36,980 nucleotides of DNA from Saccharothrix coeruleofusca (GTDB lineage: Bacteria; Actinomycetota; Actinomycetes; Mycobacteriales; Pseudonocardiaceae), in NCBI RefSeq assembly GCF_014648515.1, contig NZ_BMRG01000002.1, positions 55,101 to 92,080 on the forward strand, written 5' to 3'. Position numbers and translations under genes: made by a program. The notes under the pieces were generated by a model. The model was given only the letters and a program-made list of their open reading frames with translations. It had not been told where the DNA came from and made no database searches. Below are positions 1 through 8,409 of the stretch, piece by piece (position 1 is the first letter of the stretch; the number at the start of each line of letters is the position of its first letter).

Positions 1-506
1 AAGCCGTTGTCCAGCAACCAGGAGATGGCCACGGCGCAGTCGTTGTAGACGCAGAACCCGGCGGCGTGGTCGCGCATCGCGTGGTGCAGCCCGCCCGCGA
101 TGTTCACCGCGCGGTCGACCGCGCCCGAGGCGATGGCCCGCGCCGCGGCCAGCGACCCGCCGACGACCAGCGCGGACGCCTCGTGCATCCGGTCGAACAC
201 CGGGTTGTCCGGGGTGCCGAGGCCGTGCCCGACGTCCCAGCCCGCGCTCGGCGCGGCCCGCACGGCGGACAGGTAGCCCGGCTCGTGCACCCGCTCGATC
301 TCGGCGTCGTCGGCCCGCGCCGGCCGCACCAGCTCGACCCCGTCGAGCACCCCCAGCTCGGCGGCCAGCCGGACGGTCAGGTCCAGCCGGACCGGGTTGA
401 GCGGGTGGTCCCCGCCCAGGTCGTAGCCGAGGAACGCCTCGTCCCAGACGACGGCGGCCTTGACCGCGGTGCGGACGGCGGGACTGGCGGCGGTGTTGGC
501 GCCCAT
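1..506 (-). CDS. acuC: Acetoin utilization protein AcuC (histone deacetylase family), 5' part only
   Basis: The gene runs off the left edge; about 168 N-terminal codons are present. I read it on the minus strand from ATG at 506. The protein opens with an HDAC-fold start (VVWDEAFLGYDLGGDHPLNP), then a VHEPGYL segment and the active-site stretch GGLHHAMRDHAAGFCVYND near residues 139-157, with the His-His pair of class I HDAC-like deacetylases. AcuC enzymes remove acetyl groups from acetyl-CoA synthetase and related proteins; that role comes from the family. There is no Shine-Dalgarno. A TAGGTT -10 box (plus 513-518) ends six bases before the ATG, so the transcript is probably leaderless. It diverges from the DUF3558 lipoprotein gene. 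Catalytic Asp/Tyr residues further along lie outside the window. Confidence 0.9.
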   Translation of the reverse strand, partial: MGANTAASPAVRTAVKAAVVWDEAFLGYDLGGDHPLNPVRLDLTVRLAAELGVLDGVELVRPARADDAEIERVHEPGYLSAVRAAPSAGWDVGHGLGTPDNPVFDRMHEASALVVGGSLAAARAIASGAVDRAVNIAGGLHHAMRDHAAGFCVYNDCAVAISWLLDNG

Positions 507-512
507 GCCCGC

Positions 513-518
513 AACCTA
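513..518 (-). promoter_or_regulatory. -10 box of a leaderless acuC promoter
   Basis: On the minus strand the hexamer TAGGTT (TAnnnT type) ends six bases before the acuC ATG, placing the predicted transcription start on the A of the start codon. No convincing -35 is visible. Inference from spacing only. Confidence 0.45.
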
Positions 519-643
519 ACCCACGCGGTGGTAGGTCTCCGGGCGCAGCGCGCGTGAAGTGCGCTTAGAGTCTGCCGCGACAGCGGGTCGGGAAACGCCA
601 TTCGAAGATGGAACCCCGCTGGTCGGAACGGGGTCCAAGCGCC

Positions 644-1279
644 ATGCAGCTGCGACGAGTCTCCACCCTGGCCGCCGTGACCGCGGTGCTGGCCCTCGGC
701 CTGGGCGCCTGCGCCCAGCAGGTCGCGGGCAACCCGGTGGCGGCCAGGGAGTCCGCGGTCGACGAGCCCAGCCCCACCGGGAGCTCGGCCAAGGCGCCCA
801 CCAGGACTTCCGCGCGGCCCACCGGGGACTCCGCCGAGCAGCGGCCCACCACCAGCGCGAAGGGCTCCCCCACCGGCAGCGGGCAGCCCACCGGCGTCAA
901 GATCACGCAGCGGAAGAAGACCACCGGCTTCGAGGACTGCGACATCCTCTCCCCCGAAGAGGTGGCCTCCACCATCGGCGCGCGGCAGGCGGGGCAGAAG
1001 GGCTGCGTGCAGATCACCGAGGACCCGTTCGTCGTCGTGCTGCTCATGGTGACCGTCGCCAACCACAACGACGCCGCCCGCCCGTTCGAGCTCGGCGGCA
1101 ACACCGCCTACGAGATCGACGAGCAGGGCGACTGCACCGTCATGGTCATGCTCACCGACGACCCGAAGGCGATCACCCCGGCGCTGATCGCCACGGTGAC
1201 CCCCGTCGAGGGGGCGGACACCTGCGACATCGCCCGCAAGCTGGTCACCAAGGCGTTCGAGAAGATCCCGAACGCCTGA
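644..1279 (+). CDS. DUF3558 family lipoprotein
   Basis: A 211-aa secreted lipoprotein. It has a basic N-end (MQLRR), a hydrophobic stretch and the lipobox LGAC, so the lipidated Cys is about residue 24. A Ser/Thr/Pro-rich linker follows to about residue 90 (tether through the cell wall), then the globular DUF3558 domain with paired Cys residues (FEDCDILSPEEVASTIGA, then KGCVQ, GDCTV and DTCDIA). The function of DUF3558 proteins is unknown; they are abundant in Actinobacteria. I chose ATG 644 over the in-frame ATG 608 because it puts the charged residues directly before the hydrophobic core. The gene is divergent from acuC and convergent with the sulfurtransferase, with only 16 bp between the stops. 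Confidence 0.85.
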   Translation: MQLRRVSTLAAVTAVLALGLGACAQQVAGNPVAARESAVDEPSPTGSSAKAPTRTSARPTGDSAEQRPTTSAKGSPTGSGQPTGVKITQRKKTTGFEDCDILSPEEVASTIGARQAGQKGCVQITEDPFVVVLLMVTVANHNDAARPFELGGNTAYEIDEQGDCTVMVMLTDDPKAITPALIATVTPVEGADTCDIARKLVTKAFEKIPNA

Positions 1280-1299
1280 GCTCGACCGGGCGGGCTCAG
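1276..1299. terminator. Short inverted repeat spanning two convergent stops
   Basis: CTGAGC and GCTCAG form a 6-bp stem with a 12-nt loop that covers the stop codons of the DUF3558 lipoprotein and the sulfurtransferase. It may act as a weak bidirectional terminator. No U-tract is visible. Confidence 0.3.
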
Positions 1300-2147
1300 C
1301 CGGGCTGCGGTCCGGTGGCCACCGGTCGGTCGGGATCGACGCACCAGTGCGACCAGGAACCCGCGTACAGCGCGGCGGGCCGCTCCGGGGCGGTGACCCC
1401 GGCCACCTCCAGCGCCAGCACCACCGACGAGGCGGTGACGCCGGACCCGCAGTAGGCCCCGACCGGCCGGTCGGGGCGCACGCCCAGGCCCGCGAACCGC
1501 GCGGCCAGCCCCTCGGCGCCCAGCCACCGCCCGTCCGCGCCCACGTGCTCGGCCGAGGGCGCGTTCACCGCTCCGGGGATGTGGCCCGCGCGCGGATCGA
1601 CCGGCTCGGTCTCGCCGCGGTAGCGCTGCGCCGCCCGCGCGTCCAGCAGCACACCGGTGCGCGCCAGCTCGGCCGCGCCCTCGGCGTCGAGCACCGGCAT
1701 CCCGCCGGGGCGCACCTCCACGTCGCCCTCGACCGGCCGCGGCGGCTCCGCGGTGACCGGGCGGCCTTCCGCGGTCCACGCCGCGAACCCGCCGTCCAGC
1801 ACCGCCACCTCCTCGTGGCCCGCCCAGCGCAGCAGCCACCAGACACGCGCCGCGACCGAGCCGTCACCGCTGTCGTAGGCCACCACCGGCCCGCCCCGGC
1901 GCACGCCCGCCGCGCGCAGGACGCGCCGCAGGCGCTCGGGGTCCGGCAGCGGGTGTCTGCCGCCCTCGCCGGGCGGGTCCGCGAGGTCCTGGTCCAGGTC
2001 CAGGTACACGGCGCCGGGGACGTGCGCGACCTCGTAATCTTGTCTGGCCGACGGGCCGCCCAGGCGCCAGCGGACGTCGAGCACGACCGGGGGCTCCGCG
2101 CCCGCGAGCGCGGAAGCGAGTGCTTCGGTGCTGATCAGTGGGTGCAC
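1296..2147 (-). CDS. sseA: Sulfurtransferase (thiosulfate/3-mercaptopyruvate type, tandem rhodanese)
   Basis: A 283-aa two-domain rhodanese. The N-terminal domain (about 10-130) is inactive: AYDSGDGS has Asp where the catalytic Cys would be. The C-terminal domain (about 150-283) carries the active loop CGSGVTAS with Cys233, a form typical of thiosulfate or mercaptopyruvate sulfurtransferases of the SseA type. It would transfer sulfane sulfur to cyanide or a thiol acceptor in the cytoplasm. I chose GTG at 2147 because AGGA lies seven bases upstream and the protein then starts VHPLISTEAL; GTG 2162 is an alternative. It is divergent from ideR across about 100 bp. The exact substrate cannot be told from sequence, so the symbol is by family. 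Confidence 0.85.
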   Translation of the reverse strand: MHPLISTEALASALAGAEPPVVLDVRWRLGGPSARQDYEVAHVPGAVYLDLDQDLADPPGEGGRHPLPDPERLRRVLRAAGVRRGGPVVAYDSGDGSVAARVWWLLRWAGHEEVAVLDGGFAAWTAEGRPVTAEPPRPVEGDVEVRPGGMPVLDAEGAAELARTGVLLDARAAQRYRGETEPVDPRAGHIPGAVNAPSAEHVGADGRWLGAEGLAARFAGLGVRPDRPVGAYCGSGVTASSVVLALEVAGVTAPERPAALYAGSWSHWCVDPDRPVATGPQPG

Positions 2148-2216
2148 CGCACCATCCTGCACCCAGGGCGGTCCACCGACCTGCTGATGGCCGGACGCGC
2201 CGTCGAACGGTGCGAC

Positions 2217-2222
2217 TAGCAT
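2217..2222 (+). promoter_or_regulatory. Candidate -10 of ideR operon promoter
   Basis: TAGCAT lies 24 bases before the ideR GTG, leaving a short 5' UTR with the Shine-Dalgarno AAGGGGA at about 2234-2240. The -35 region is weak. Inferred from position. Confidence 0.35.
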
Positions 2223-2246
2223 GAGGGCATACGAAGGGGAGCGGGT

Positions 2247-2939
2247 GTGAACGACCTCATCGACACCACGGAGATGTACCTCCGCACGATCTACGAGCTC
2301 GAAGAAGAGGGCGTGGTGCCCCTGCGCGCCCGCATCGCCGAGCGCCTCGGCCAGAGCGGCCCCACGGTCAGCCAGACCGTCGGCCGGATGGAGCGCGACG
2401 GCCTGGTCATCGTGGCCGACGACCGGCACCTGGAGCTGACCGAGCAGGGGCGCAGCCTGGCCGTCGCGGTGATGCGCAAGCACCGGCTCGCCGAGCGCCT
2501 CCTGGTCGACGTCATCGGCCTGGAGTGGGAGCACGTGCACAGCGAGGCGTGCCGCTGGGAGCACGTGATGAGCGAGGCCGTCGAGCGCAAGCTGGTCAAG
2601 CTGCTGGGCAACCCCACCACCTCCCCCTACGGCAACCCCATCCCCGGTCTGGACAAGCTCGGCGACGGCGAACCCGCCCCCGCCGCCGAAGCCGACCTGA
2701 TCCGGGTGGACGAGGTGGCCCGGCGTGGCGGCGGTCGCGTCGAGGTGCGGCGCATCGCCGAGCACGTGCAGATGGACCCGGACCTGATGGCCGAGCTGAA
2801 GGCCGCGGGCGTGGTGCCCGGCGGGACGGTGGAGGTCGACTCGATGGCGGGCGCCAAGGTGATCCAGGTGCGCGGCAACGGCACCACCACCGAGCTGAGC
2901 CCGTCCGTCGCGCACGCCGTCCTGGTGCAGGCCCGGTGA
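2247..2939 (+). CDS. ideR: Iron-dependent transcriptional regulator IdeR/DtxR
   Basis: A 230-aa metal-activated repressor, the same length as mycobacterial IdeR and closely similar throughout (TTEMYLRTIYELEEEG, QSGPTVSQTV, FeoA-like SH3 domain at the C-end). The N-terminal winged helix (1-73) binds DNA. The metal ligands known from DtxR are all in register: Met10, Cys102, Glu105, His106 for one site and His79, Glu83, His98 for the other. With bound Fe(II) such proteins repress siderophore and uptake genes and activate iron storage. The GTG start has the Shine-Dalgarno AAGGGGA. Its stop overlaps the galK start (GTGA), so it heads an operon with galactose genes, which is unexpected for an iron regulator. 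Confidence 0.97.
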   Translation: MNDLIDTTEMYLRTIYELEEEGVVPLRARIAERLGQSGPTVSQTVGRMERDGLVIVADDRHLELTEQGRSLAVAVMRKHRLAERLLVDVIGLEWEHVHSEACRWEHVMSEAVERKLVKLLGNPTTSPYGNPIPGLDKLGDGEPAPAAEADLIRVDEVARRGGGRVEVRRIAEHVQMDPDLMAELKAAGVVPGGTVEVDSMAGAKVIQVRGNGTTTELSPSVAHAVLVQAR

Positions 2940-4114
2940 GACCCGGCCACCGCGCCGCGGCCGCGTTCACCCAGCTCCACGGCACCGCCCCGGAGGGGGT
3001 CTGGTCCGCTCCCGGTCGGGTCAACCTGATCGGCGAGCACACCGATTACAACGACGGCTTCGTGCTGCCCTTCGCGCTGCCGCACCGCACCGCGGTGGCC
3101 GCCGCGGCGCGCGCGGACGGCCTGCTGCGGGTGGCCACCCTGGGCGCGGACGGCGAGCCCCAGCACGCCGAGCCGGTCGCCGTGGCCGACCTGGCGCCCG
3201 GCGCGGTCGAGGGCTGGGCCGCCTACCCCAGCGGCGTGGCCTGGGCGCTGCGCGAGGTGGGCGTCACCGGCGGGGCGGACCTGGTGATCGCGGGCGACGT
3301 GCCCGCGGGCGCGGGGCTGTCCTCCTCGCACGCGCTGGAGTGCGCGGTCGCGCTGGCCCTGCTGGGCCTGGCGGGCCGCTCCCCCGACGGCGGGCCCGGC
3401 TCGCCCACGCTGCCGGAGATCGCCCGGTGGGTGCAGCGCTCGGAGAACGACTTCGTCGGCGCGCCCACCGGTCTGCTGGACCAGACCGCGTCGCTGCGCT
3501 GCACCGAGGCGCACGTGCTGTTCCTGGACGTGCGCTCGGGCGAGGCCGAGCAAGTGCCCTTCGACGCCGCCGCGCGGGGGCTGGAGGTGCTGGTGATCGA
3601 CACCCGCGCCAGCCACTCGCACACCGACGGCGGCTACGCCGCCCGGCGCGCGGGCTGCGAGGAGGCCGCGGACCTGCTGGGCGTGCCCGCGCTGCGGGAC
3701 ATCTCCGTCGACGGGCTGGGCGCGGCGCTGGAGAAGCTGCCGGAACGGCTGCGCCCGCTGGTGCGGCACGTGGTCACCGAGAACGACCGGGTGCTGCGCT
3801 CGGTGGAGCTGCTGCGCTCCGGTGAGCTGGCCGGGCTGGGACCGCTGCTGGACGCCTCGCACGCCAGCCTGCGCGACGACTACCGGGTCTCGGTGGACGA
3901 GCTGGACGTGGCGGTCGACGCGGCGGTGGCGGCGGGCGCGCTGGGCGCCCGGATGGTCGGCGGCGGCTTCGGCGGCTCGGCCATCGCGCTGGTGCCGGTG
4001 GAGCGCCACGACGAGGTCGTCCGGCGGGTGCTGCACGCCTACGCCGAACACGGCTGGACCAAGCCGCGGACCTTCACGGCCGTGCCCTCGGCGGGCGCGG
4101 GCCGGGACGAATGA
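2936..4114 (+). CDS. galK: Galactokinase GalK
   Basis: A 392-aa GHMP kinase that phosphorylates galactose at C1 with ATP in the Leloir pathway. Visible motifs are the galactokinase signature [15 protein letters not shown] near residues 27-41, the ATP-binding loop [13 protein letters not shown] (about 123-135, with SSSHA in the usual SSSAA position) and the C-terminal GHMP motif [13 protein letters not shown] near 340-352. The catalytic Asp is expected in TGLLDQ. The GTG at 2936 overlaps the ideR TGA by four bases, which implies translational coupling. galE follows after 28 bp. There is no galT (uridylyltransferase) in the window. Confidence 0.96.
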   Translation: MRPGHRAAAAFTQLHGTAPEGVWSAPGRVNLIGEHTDYNDGFVLPFALPHRTAVAAAARADGLLRVATLGADGEPQHAEPVAVADLAPGAVEGWAAYPSGVAWALREVGVTGGADLVIAGDVPAGAGLSSSHALECAVALALLGLAGRSPDGGPGSPTLPEIARWVQRSENDFVGAPTGLLDQTASLRCTEAHVLFLDVRSGEAEQVPFDAAARGLEVLVIDTRASHSHTDGGYAARRAGCEEAADLLGVPALRDISVDGLGAALEKLPERLRPLVRHVVTENDRVLRSVELLRSGELAGLGPLLDASHASLRDDYRVSVDELDVAVDAAVAAGALGARMVGGGFGGSAIALVPVERHDEVVRRVLHAYAEHGWTKPRTFTAVPSAGAGRDE

Positions 4115-4142
4115 GACAACCGACACGAAAGCGGGGAACACG

Positions 4143-5105
4143 GTGAAGCTGCTCGTCACGGGCGGTGCGGGGTACGTCGGCAGCGTGTGCGCGGCTCGGC
4201 TGGTCGAGTCGGGCCACGAGGTGGTCGTGCTCGACGACCTGTCCACCGGGCACGCCGACGCGGTCCCCGAGGGCGCCCGGTTCGTCGAAGGCGACATCAA
4301 CGACGTGATCGACGAGGTGCTGGCCGACGGCTTCGACGGCGTGCTGCACTTCGCGGCCAAGTCGCTGGTCGGCGAGTCCATGGTGGACCCGGCCAAGTAC
4401 TGGCAGGGCAACGTGGTCACCTCGCTGCGGCTGCTGGAGGCCATGCGCAGGCACGCCGTGCCGCGGCTGGTGTTCTCCTCCACCGCCGCCACCTACGGCG
4501 AGCCGGAGGAGGTGCCGATCGCGGAGACCTCCCCGACCCGGCCCACCAACACCTACGGCGCCACCAAGCTGGCCATCGACCACGCGATCACCTCCTACGC
4601 CGCCGCGCACGGCCTGGCCGCGGTCAGCCTGCGGTACTTCAACGTCGCGGGCGCCTACGGCAGGTACGGCGAGCGGCACACCACCGAGACCCACCTGATC
4701 CCGCTGGTGCTCCAGGTCGCGCTGGGGCAGCGCGAGCAGATCCAGGTCTACGGCGAGGACTGGCCGACCGAGGACGGCACCTGCGTGCGCGACTACATCC
4801 ACGTGGTCGACCTGTCCGACGCGCACGCGCTGGCCCTGGAGCACGCCACCAAGGGCGAGCACCGCGTCTACAACCTGGGCAACGGCACCGGCTTCTCCGT
4901 CAAGCAGGTCATCGACGCCTGCCGCGAGGTCACCGGCCACCCGATCCCCGCCGCGGTCGCGCCCCGTCGGGCGGGCGACCCGGCCGTGCTGGTCGCCTCC
5001 AGCGAGCGCGCGCGCACCGAGCTGGGCTGGGCGCCCGAGCGGGTCGACCTGGCGGGCATCGTGCGCGACGCCTGGGAGTTCACCCGGTCCCGTCAGGAGG
5101 CGTGA
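4143..5105 (+). CDS. galE: UDP-glucose 4-epimerase GalE
   Basis: A 320-aa short-chain dehydrogenase/reductase of the extended class that interconverts UDP-galactose and UDP-glucose using bound NAD+. It has the Rossmann motif TGGAGYVGS (6-14), DDLSTGH after the second strand, [21 protein letters not shown] with Thr114 at the catalytic Ser/Thr position, and the catalytic pair Tyr138/Lys142 in TYGATK. The C-terminal part contains [12 protein letters not shown] and [11 protein letters not shown], both typical of GalE. The GTG start is preceded by GGGGA at suitable spacing. It lies downstream of galK and ends four bases before the S9 peptidase start. Beyond galactose use it may supply UDP-Gal for cell-wall polymers, since galT is not next to it. 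Confidence 0.96.
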   Translation: MKLLVTGGAGYVGSVCAARLVESGHEVVVLDDLSTGHADAVPEGARFVEGDINDVIDEVLADGFDGVLHFAAKSLVGESMVDPAKYWQGNVVTSLRLLEAMRRHAVPRLVFSSTAATYGEPEEVPIAETSPTRPTNTYGATKLAIDHAITSYAAAHGLAAVSLRYFNVAGAYGRYGERHTTETHLIPLVLQVALGQREQIQVYGEDWPTEDGTCVRDYIHVVDLSDAHALALEHATKGEHRVYNLGNGTGFSVKQVIDACREVTGHPIPAAVAPRRAGDPAVLVASSERARTELGWAPERVDLAGIVRDAWEFTRSRQEA

Positions 5106-5109
5106 GCGG

Positions 5110-7155
5110 ATGACCGGCACAGCGGCGGACTTCGCGGACCTGTCCGCCTTCGCGGCCCTGCCCAGGCTCTCCTCGCTGGCGCTGTCCCCGGACGGCACCC
5201 GGCTGGTGACCGTCGTGGCGGGGCTGTCCCCGGACGGCAAGACCTGGCAGGGCTCGCTGTGGGAGGTCGACCCCAGCGGGCGGCGCCCGGCGCGGCGGCT
5301 GACCCGCTCGGCCAAGGGCGACTCCCACCCGGTGTTCACCCCCGACGGGGCGCTGCTGTTCCTGTCCGCCCGCCCGGACCAGGAGGCCAAGCCCGCCAAC
5401 GGCAAGCCCAAGGACAAGACCGCGCTGTGGCTGCTGCCGCCCGCGGGCGAGGCGCGCGAGCTGTACCGGCCCTCGGGCGGCGTGGGGCGGTTCGCCGTGG
5501 CGCGCGAGGCGGGCACCGTGCTGCTGGTGGCGGACGCGCACCCCACCGCCGAGTTCGGCGAGCCGGACGAGGCGCTGCGCAAGGCGCGCGAGGACGCGGG
5601 CGTGACCGGCATCCTGCACGAGTCCTACCCCATCCGGTACTGGGACGCCGACCTGGGACCGACCTACCCCCGGCAGCTGGTCACCACCGGGCCGGTGGAC
5701 GCCGACAGCGACCGCCTCGACCCGGCCGCCGGGCTGGTGGACCTCACCCCCGGCGCGGGCGGGCACGTGGGCTCCCAGTCCGCGATCAGCCCGGACGGCC
5801 GCTGGGTGGTGCACGTCGAGCGCGTCCCGGTCAGCGCCGCCTACGGCTCGCGGGTCCGGCTGCGGCTGCGCGGCGCGGACGGCGGCGTCGACCGGGTGCT
5901 GGCCGACCGCGAGGGCTACTCCTACAGCGAGCCGGTGTTCCTGCCGGACTCGTCGGGGATCGTGGCGATCGAGTCGTTCGACTCGACCTCGGACAGCCCG
6001 TGGCGCTGCGAGCTGGTGCGCATCGACCTGGAGTCGGGCGAGGTCACCGAGCTGACCCCGGACTTCCCCGAGGAGCCGGAGCACCCGGTGGTGAGCCCCA
6101 CCGGCGACGCGGTGTACTTCACCAGCAGCCTGCGCGGCCACCAGCCGGTGTGGCGGCTGGACCTGTCCTCGGGCGAGGTGGTCCGGCTGACCGCCTCCGG
6201 CGCCTACACCGACGTGCTGGTGAGCCCGGACGGCGCGACTCTGTACGCACTGCGCGCCGCGGTGGACCACCCGCCGCAGCCGGTGCGGCTGGACGCGGCG
6301 GCGGCCGAGCAGGAGCCGGTGCGGCTGCCCGCCCCCGGCGCGGTGGAGTCGCTGCCCGGCACGCTGACCGAGGTCGAGACCACCGCGGAGGACGGCCGCG
6401 CGGTCCGCGCGTGGCTGGTGCTGCCCGACGGCTGCTCGGCCGAGCGGCCCGCGCCGCTGCTGCTGTGGGTGCACGGCGGCCCGGTGATGAGCTGGAACAG
6501 CTGGAGCTGGCGCTGGAACCCGTGGCTGATGGCCGCGCGGGGGTACGCGGTGCTGCTGCCCGACCCGGCGCTGTCGCTGGGCTACGGCCGCGACTTCGTG
6601 CGCGCCGGATGGGGGTCGTGGGGCGCCAAGCCGTACACCGACCTGATGGCGATCACCGACGTCGCCGAGCGCCGCGACGACATCGACGAGAGCCGCACGG
6701 CGGCGATGGGCGGCTCGTTCGGCGGCTACATGGCCAACTGGATCGCCACCCGGACCGACCGGTTCAAGGCCATCGTGACGCACGCGTCGCTGTGGAACCT
6801 GGACGCCTTCACCGGCACCACGGACGACTCGTACTACTGGCTGCGCGAGATGGGCGACCCGCTGACCCAGCAGGACCGGGTGCTGGCGAACTCCCCGCAC
6901 CTGCGGGTCGCCGACATCAAGACGCCGATGCTGGTCATCCACGGCGACAAGGACTACCGGGTGCCCGTCGGCGAGGGGCAGCGGCTGTACTTCGACCTGG
7001 TGCGGCACGGCGTACCCGCGAAGTTCCTGTACTTCCCCACCGAGAACCACTGGATCCTCACCCCCGGCAACGCCAAGCTCTGGTACGAGACGATCTTCGC
7101 CTTCCTCGCGGAGCACGTGCTGGGCGAGCCCTGGCAGCGCCCCGATCTGCTGTGA
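5110..7155 (+). CDS. S9 family peptidase (prolyl oligopeptidase / acylaminoacyl-peptidase type)
   Basis: A 681-aa cytoplasmic serine peptidase. The first ~400 residues are WD40-like beta-propeller blades (repeated LSPDGTRL, PVFTPDGALLF, AISPDGRWV, VSPTGDAVYF, VSPDGATLY). The C-terminal alpha/beta-hydrolase domain begins near 420 (LLLWVHGGP) and has the nucleophile in GGSFGGYM (Ser536), Asp615 in HGDKDYRVP and His647 in TENHW, a complete catalytic triad. No signal peptide is visible. It would cleave short peptides that can enter the propeller-gated cavity. The ATG has a strong Shine-Dalgarno (AGGAGG), lying inside the galE tail. It is last in the ideR-galK-galE run and is followed by a repeat element with a large hairpin. 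Confidence 0.93.
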   Translation: MTGTAADFADLSAFAALPRLSSLALSPDGTRLVTVVAGLSPDGKTWQGSLWEVDPSGRRPARRLTRSAKGDSHPVFTPDGALLFLSARPDQEAKPANGKPKDKTALWLLPPAGEARELYRPSGGVGRFAVAREAGTVLLVADAHPTAEFGEPDEALRKAREDAGVTGILHESYPIRYWDADLGPTYPRQLVTTGPVDADSDRLDPAAGLVDLTPGAGGHVGSQSAISPDGRWVVHVERVPVSAAYGSRVRLRLRGADGGVDRVLADREGYSYSEPVFLPDSSGIVAIESFDSTSDSPWRCELVRIDLESGEVTELTPDFPEEPEHPVVSPTGDAVYFTSSLRGHQPVWRLDLSSGEVVRLTASGAYTDVLVSPDGATLYALRAAVDHPPQPVRLDAAAAEQEPVRLPAPGAVESLPGTLTEVETTAEDGRAVRAWLVLPDGCSAERPAPLLLWVHGGPVMSWNSWSWRWNPWLMAARGYAVLLPDPALSLGYGRDFVRAGWGSWGAKPYTDLMAITDVAERRDDIDESRTAAMGGSFGGYMANWIATRTDRFKAIVTHASLWNLDAFTGTTDDSYYWLREMGDPLTQQDRVLANSPHLRVADIKTPMLVIHGDKDYRVPVGEGQRLYFDLVRHGVPAKFLYFPTENHWILTPGNAKLWYETIFAFLAEHVLGEPWQRPDLL

Positions 7156-7169
7156 CGGCACAACTCCCA

Positions 7170-7240
7170 CCCCAACGCTCAACTCGCGGTGCCTGAAGGC
7201 TCGGTTCGTGGTGCCCGACCGCGCGACTCGCGCGGTCGGG
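7170..7240 (+). repeat. Modular 22+22+27-nt hairpin repeat (copy A)
   Basis: Two 22-nt units (7170-7191, 7192-7213) are followed by a 27-nt unit (7214-7240) that is a perfect inverted repeat: CCCGACCGCGCGA and its complement around a single C. The 22-nt units share the core CGAACGCTCGGTTCGCGGTG in slightly degenerate form. The same architecture recurs at 32317-32387 and, inverted, at 28193-28241. The last hairpin would also serve as a terminator between the convergent S9 peptidase and DUF4192 genes. Apart from this element the gap 7156-7249 holds nothing else I can see. Confidence 0.8.
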
Positions 7241-7249
7241 TGGCACCGC

Positions 7250-8233
7250 TCAGCACAACTCGCGGATGCGTTCGGGGGGTATGCCGGATTCCAGCGCGGT
7301 GCGCAGCAGGGTCGCCAGGCGGTGGCCGGGGTGCGCCTGCTGGGCCCGTTCCAGCGCCGCGGCGGCCAGCGCGCCCTCGCCCCTGAGGTAGGCGGAGAAC
7401 GCCAGGAGGGTGGCGGGTTCGGCTCGCTCGGGCGGTGGGCAGGCCCTGGTCAGCTCGGTCCACAGGCGTTCGGCCCCGATCGCGTGCTCGCCCACCGCGT
7501 AGCTCAGGCTGGCGTCCCTGACCCAGGGGTCGGACAGGGCGTGGGCGAGCAGCACGACTTCTTCGTCCGTCAGCGGGGTCTTCCGGTCCGCCGCCGCGGT
7601 GACCGCCTGGTGGACCAGGGCGCGGCCGTGTCGTGCCGCGTCTCGCGGCGGCACCGCCTGCGACTCGGCCACCAGGCGGTCCAACGCCTCGGACCGGCGG
7701 GCCAGCACCTGCTCGGGTGCCGGGGCCAGCACTTGGACCATCGCGTCCCGGCTGGGGTAGGTGACGAAGCCCATGGCGGCGGAGGCCGCCGCCAGCGCGG
7801 TGCCCCTCGGGTCGGGGGTGGTGCCCGCGCTGCCCAGGTCCCAGTAGTCGAACCAGGGCGTGCCCTTCTCCGCGGCCTGCGTCCACACCGCGCAGGCCAG
7901 TCGGATGCCCACGGCGTCGAAGGCGGCGCCGAGGTGGGTGATCAGGTCCTCGCGCGGCAGCCGTTCCGGCGGGTCCGGTCGTGGTCCGCCGACGACGACC
8001 ACCACCGCCGTGGCGCCGGCCTGCCTGGACAGCGCGGGCAGCAGCTGCTCGACCGCCCGGCGGGTGTGCTGGGGTGGTGGCAGGTCGGCGCGCAGGGTCA
8101 TGGCCACCGCCGAGCCCTCCACCAGCACGACGACCACCGAGTCGCAGGGGTGGAAGCCGAGCAGGTGCGGGACCGCGGCGATCAGGTCGCCGGGATCGCG
8201 GAGCGGGGTGGTCAGCGGTGCGGGAGTCGTCAT
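7250..8233 (-). CDS. DUF4192 domain-containing protein
   Basis: A 327-aa cytoplasmic protein matching the actinobacterial DUF4192 family (DPGDLIAAVPHLLGFHPCDSVVVV at the N-end, then a WFDYWDL segment and a C-terminal helical part rich in Ala/Leu that resembles helical repeats, AYLRGEGALAAAALERA). The family has no established function. ATG 8233 was chosen because the family usually begins just before this segment; there is no clear Shine-Dalgarno. An upstream in-frame extension to 8329 would add 32 basic, non-conserved residues and was not used. A cluster of DnaA-box-like sequences lies 42-80 bp upstream of the start. Confidence 0.85.
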   Translation of the reverse strand: MTTPAPLTTPLRDPGDLIAAVPHLLGFHPCDSVVVVLVEGSAVAMTLRADLPPPQHTRRAVEQLLPALSRQAGATAVVVVVGGPRPDPPERLPREDLITHLGAAFDAVGIRLACAVWTQAAEKGTPWFDYWDLGSAGTTPDPRGTALAAASAAMGFVTYPSRDAMVQVLAPAPEQVLARRSEALDRLVAESQAVPPRDAARHGRALVHQAVTAAADRKTPLTDEEVVLLAHALSDPWVRDASLSYAVGEHAIGAERLWTELTRACPPPERAEPATLLAFSAYLRGEGALAAAALERAQQAHPGHRLATLLRTALESGIPPERIRELC

Positions 8234-8274
8234 GGGGGCGACTCTGGACCGGCTCGACCGCGTAGTCACGGTCA

Positions 8275-8313
8275 AGATCCACAACTGTGGACAGGGGGAC
8301 GGGCTGTGGATGG
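8275..8313. promoter_or_regulatory. Cluster of three DnaA-box-like nonamers upstream of the DUF4192 gene
   Basis: AGATCCACA (8275-8283), TGTGGACAG (8286-8294, complement CTGTCCACA) and TGTGGATGG (8305-8313, complement CCATCCACA) match the TTRTCCACA consensus at 7, 8 and 7 of 9 positions. The first two form a dyad, TCCACA-AC-TGTGGA. This could be a DnaA-responsive site or a coincidental palindromic operator. Confidence 0.3.
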
Positions 8314-8370
8314 ATCGGGTCGCTCGCACGGGTGAGGGCGACCGGGATTGTCGGGGGTGGGGGCTAAGGT

Positions 8371-8392
8371 GCCGCCCCCTCGCGGGGGCGGC
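8371..8392 (-). terminator. GC-rich hairpin downstream of the M23 peptidase gene
   Basis: GCCGCCCCC and GGGGGCGGC form a perfect 9-bp stem with the loop TCGC, 18 bp past the M23 stop codon. It is likely an intrinsic terminator without a strong U-tract, as is common in high-GC Actinobacteria. Together with the DnaA-like cluster it accounts for most of the 176-bp gap before the DUF4192 gene. Confidence 0.65.
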
Positions 8393-8409
8393 GACCGCTC
8401 AGCCGCGCG

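Noticed and set aside
66-557. Plus-strand open frame opposite acuC
   Set aside because: Low-complexity Arg/Gly/Pro product on the reverse of a clear HDAC-family gene; codon bias shadow.
3822-4142. Fusion of the galK 3' region with galE in one frame
   Set aside because: The open frame before galE overlaps galK out of frame; galE has its own GTG and ribosome site.
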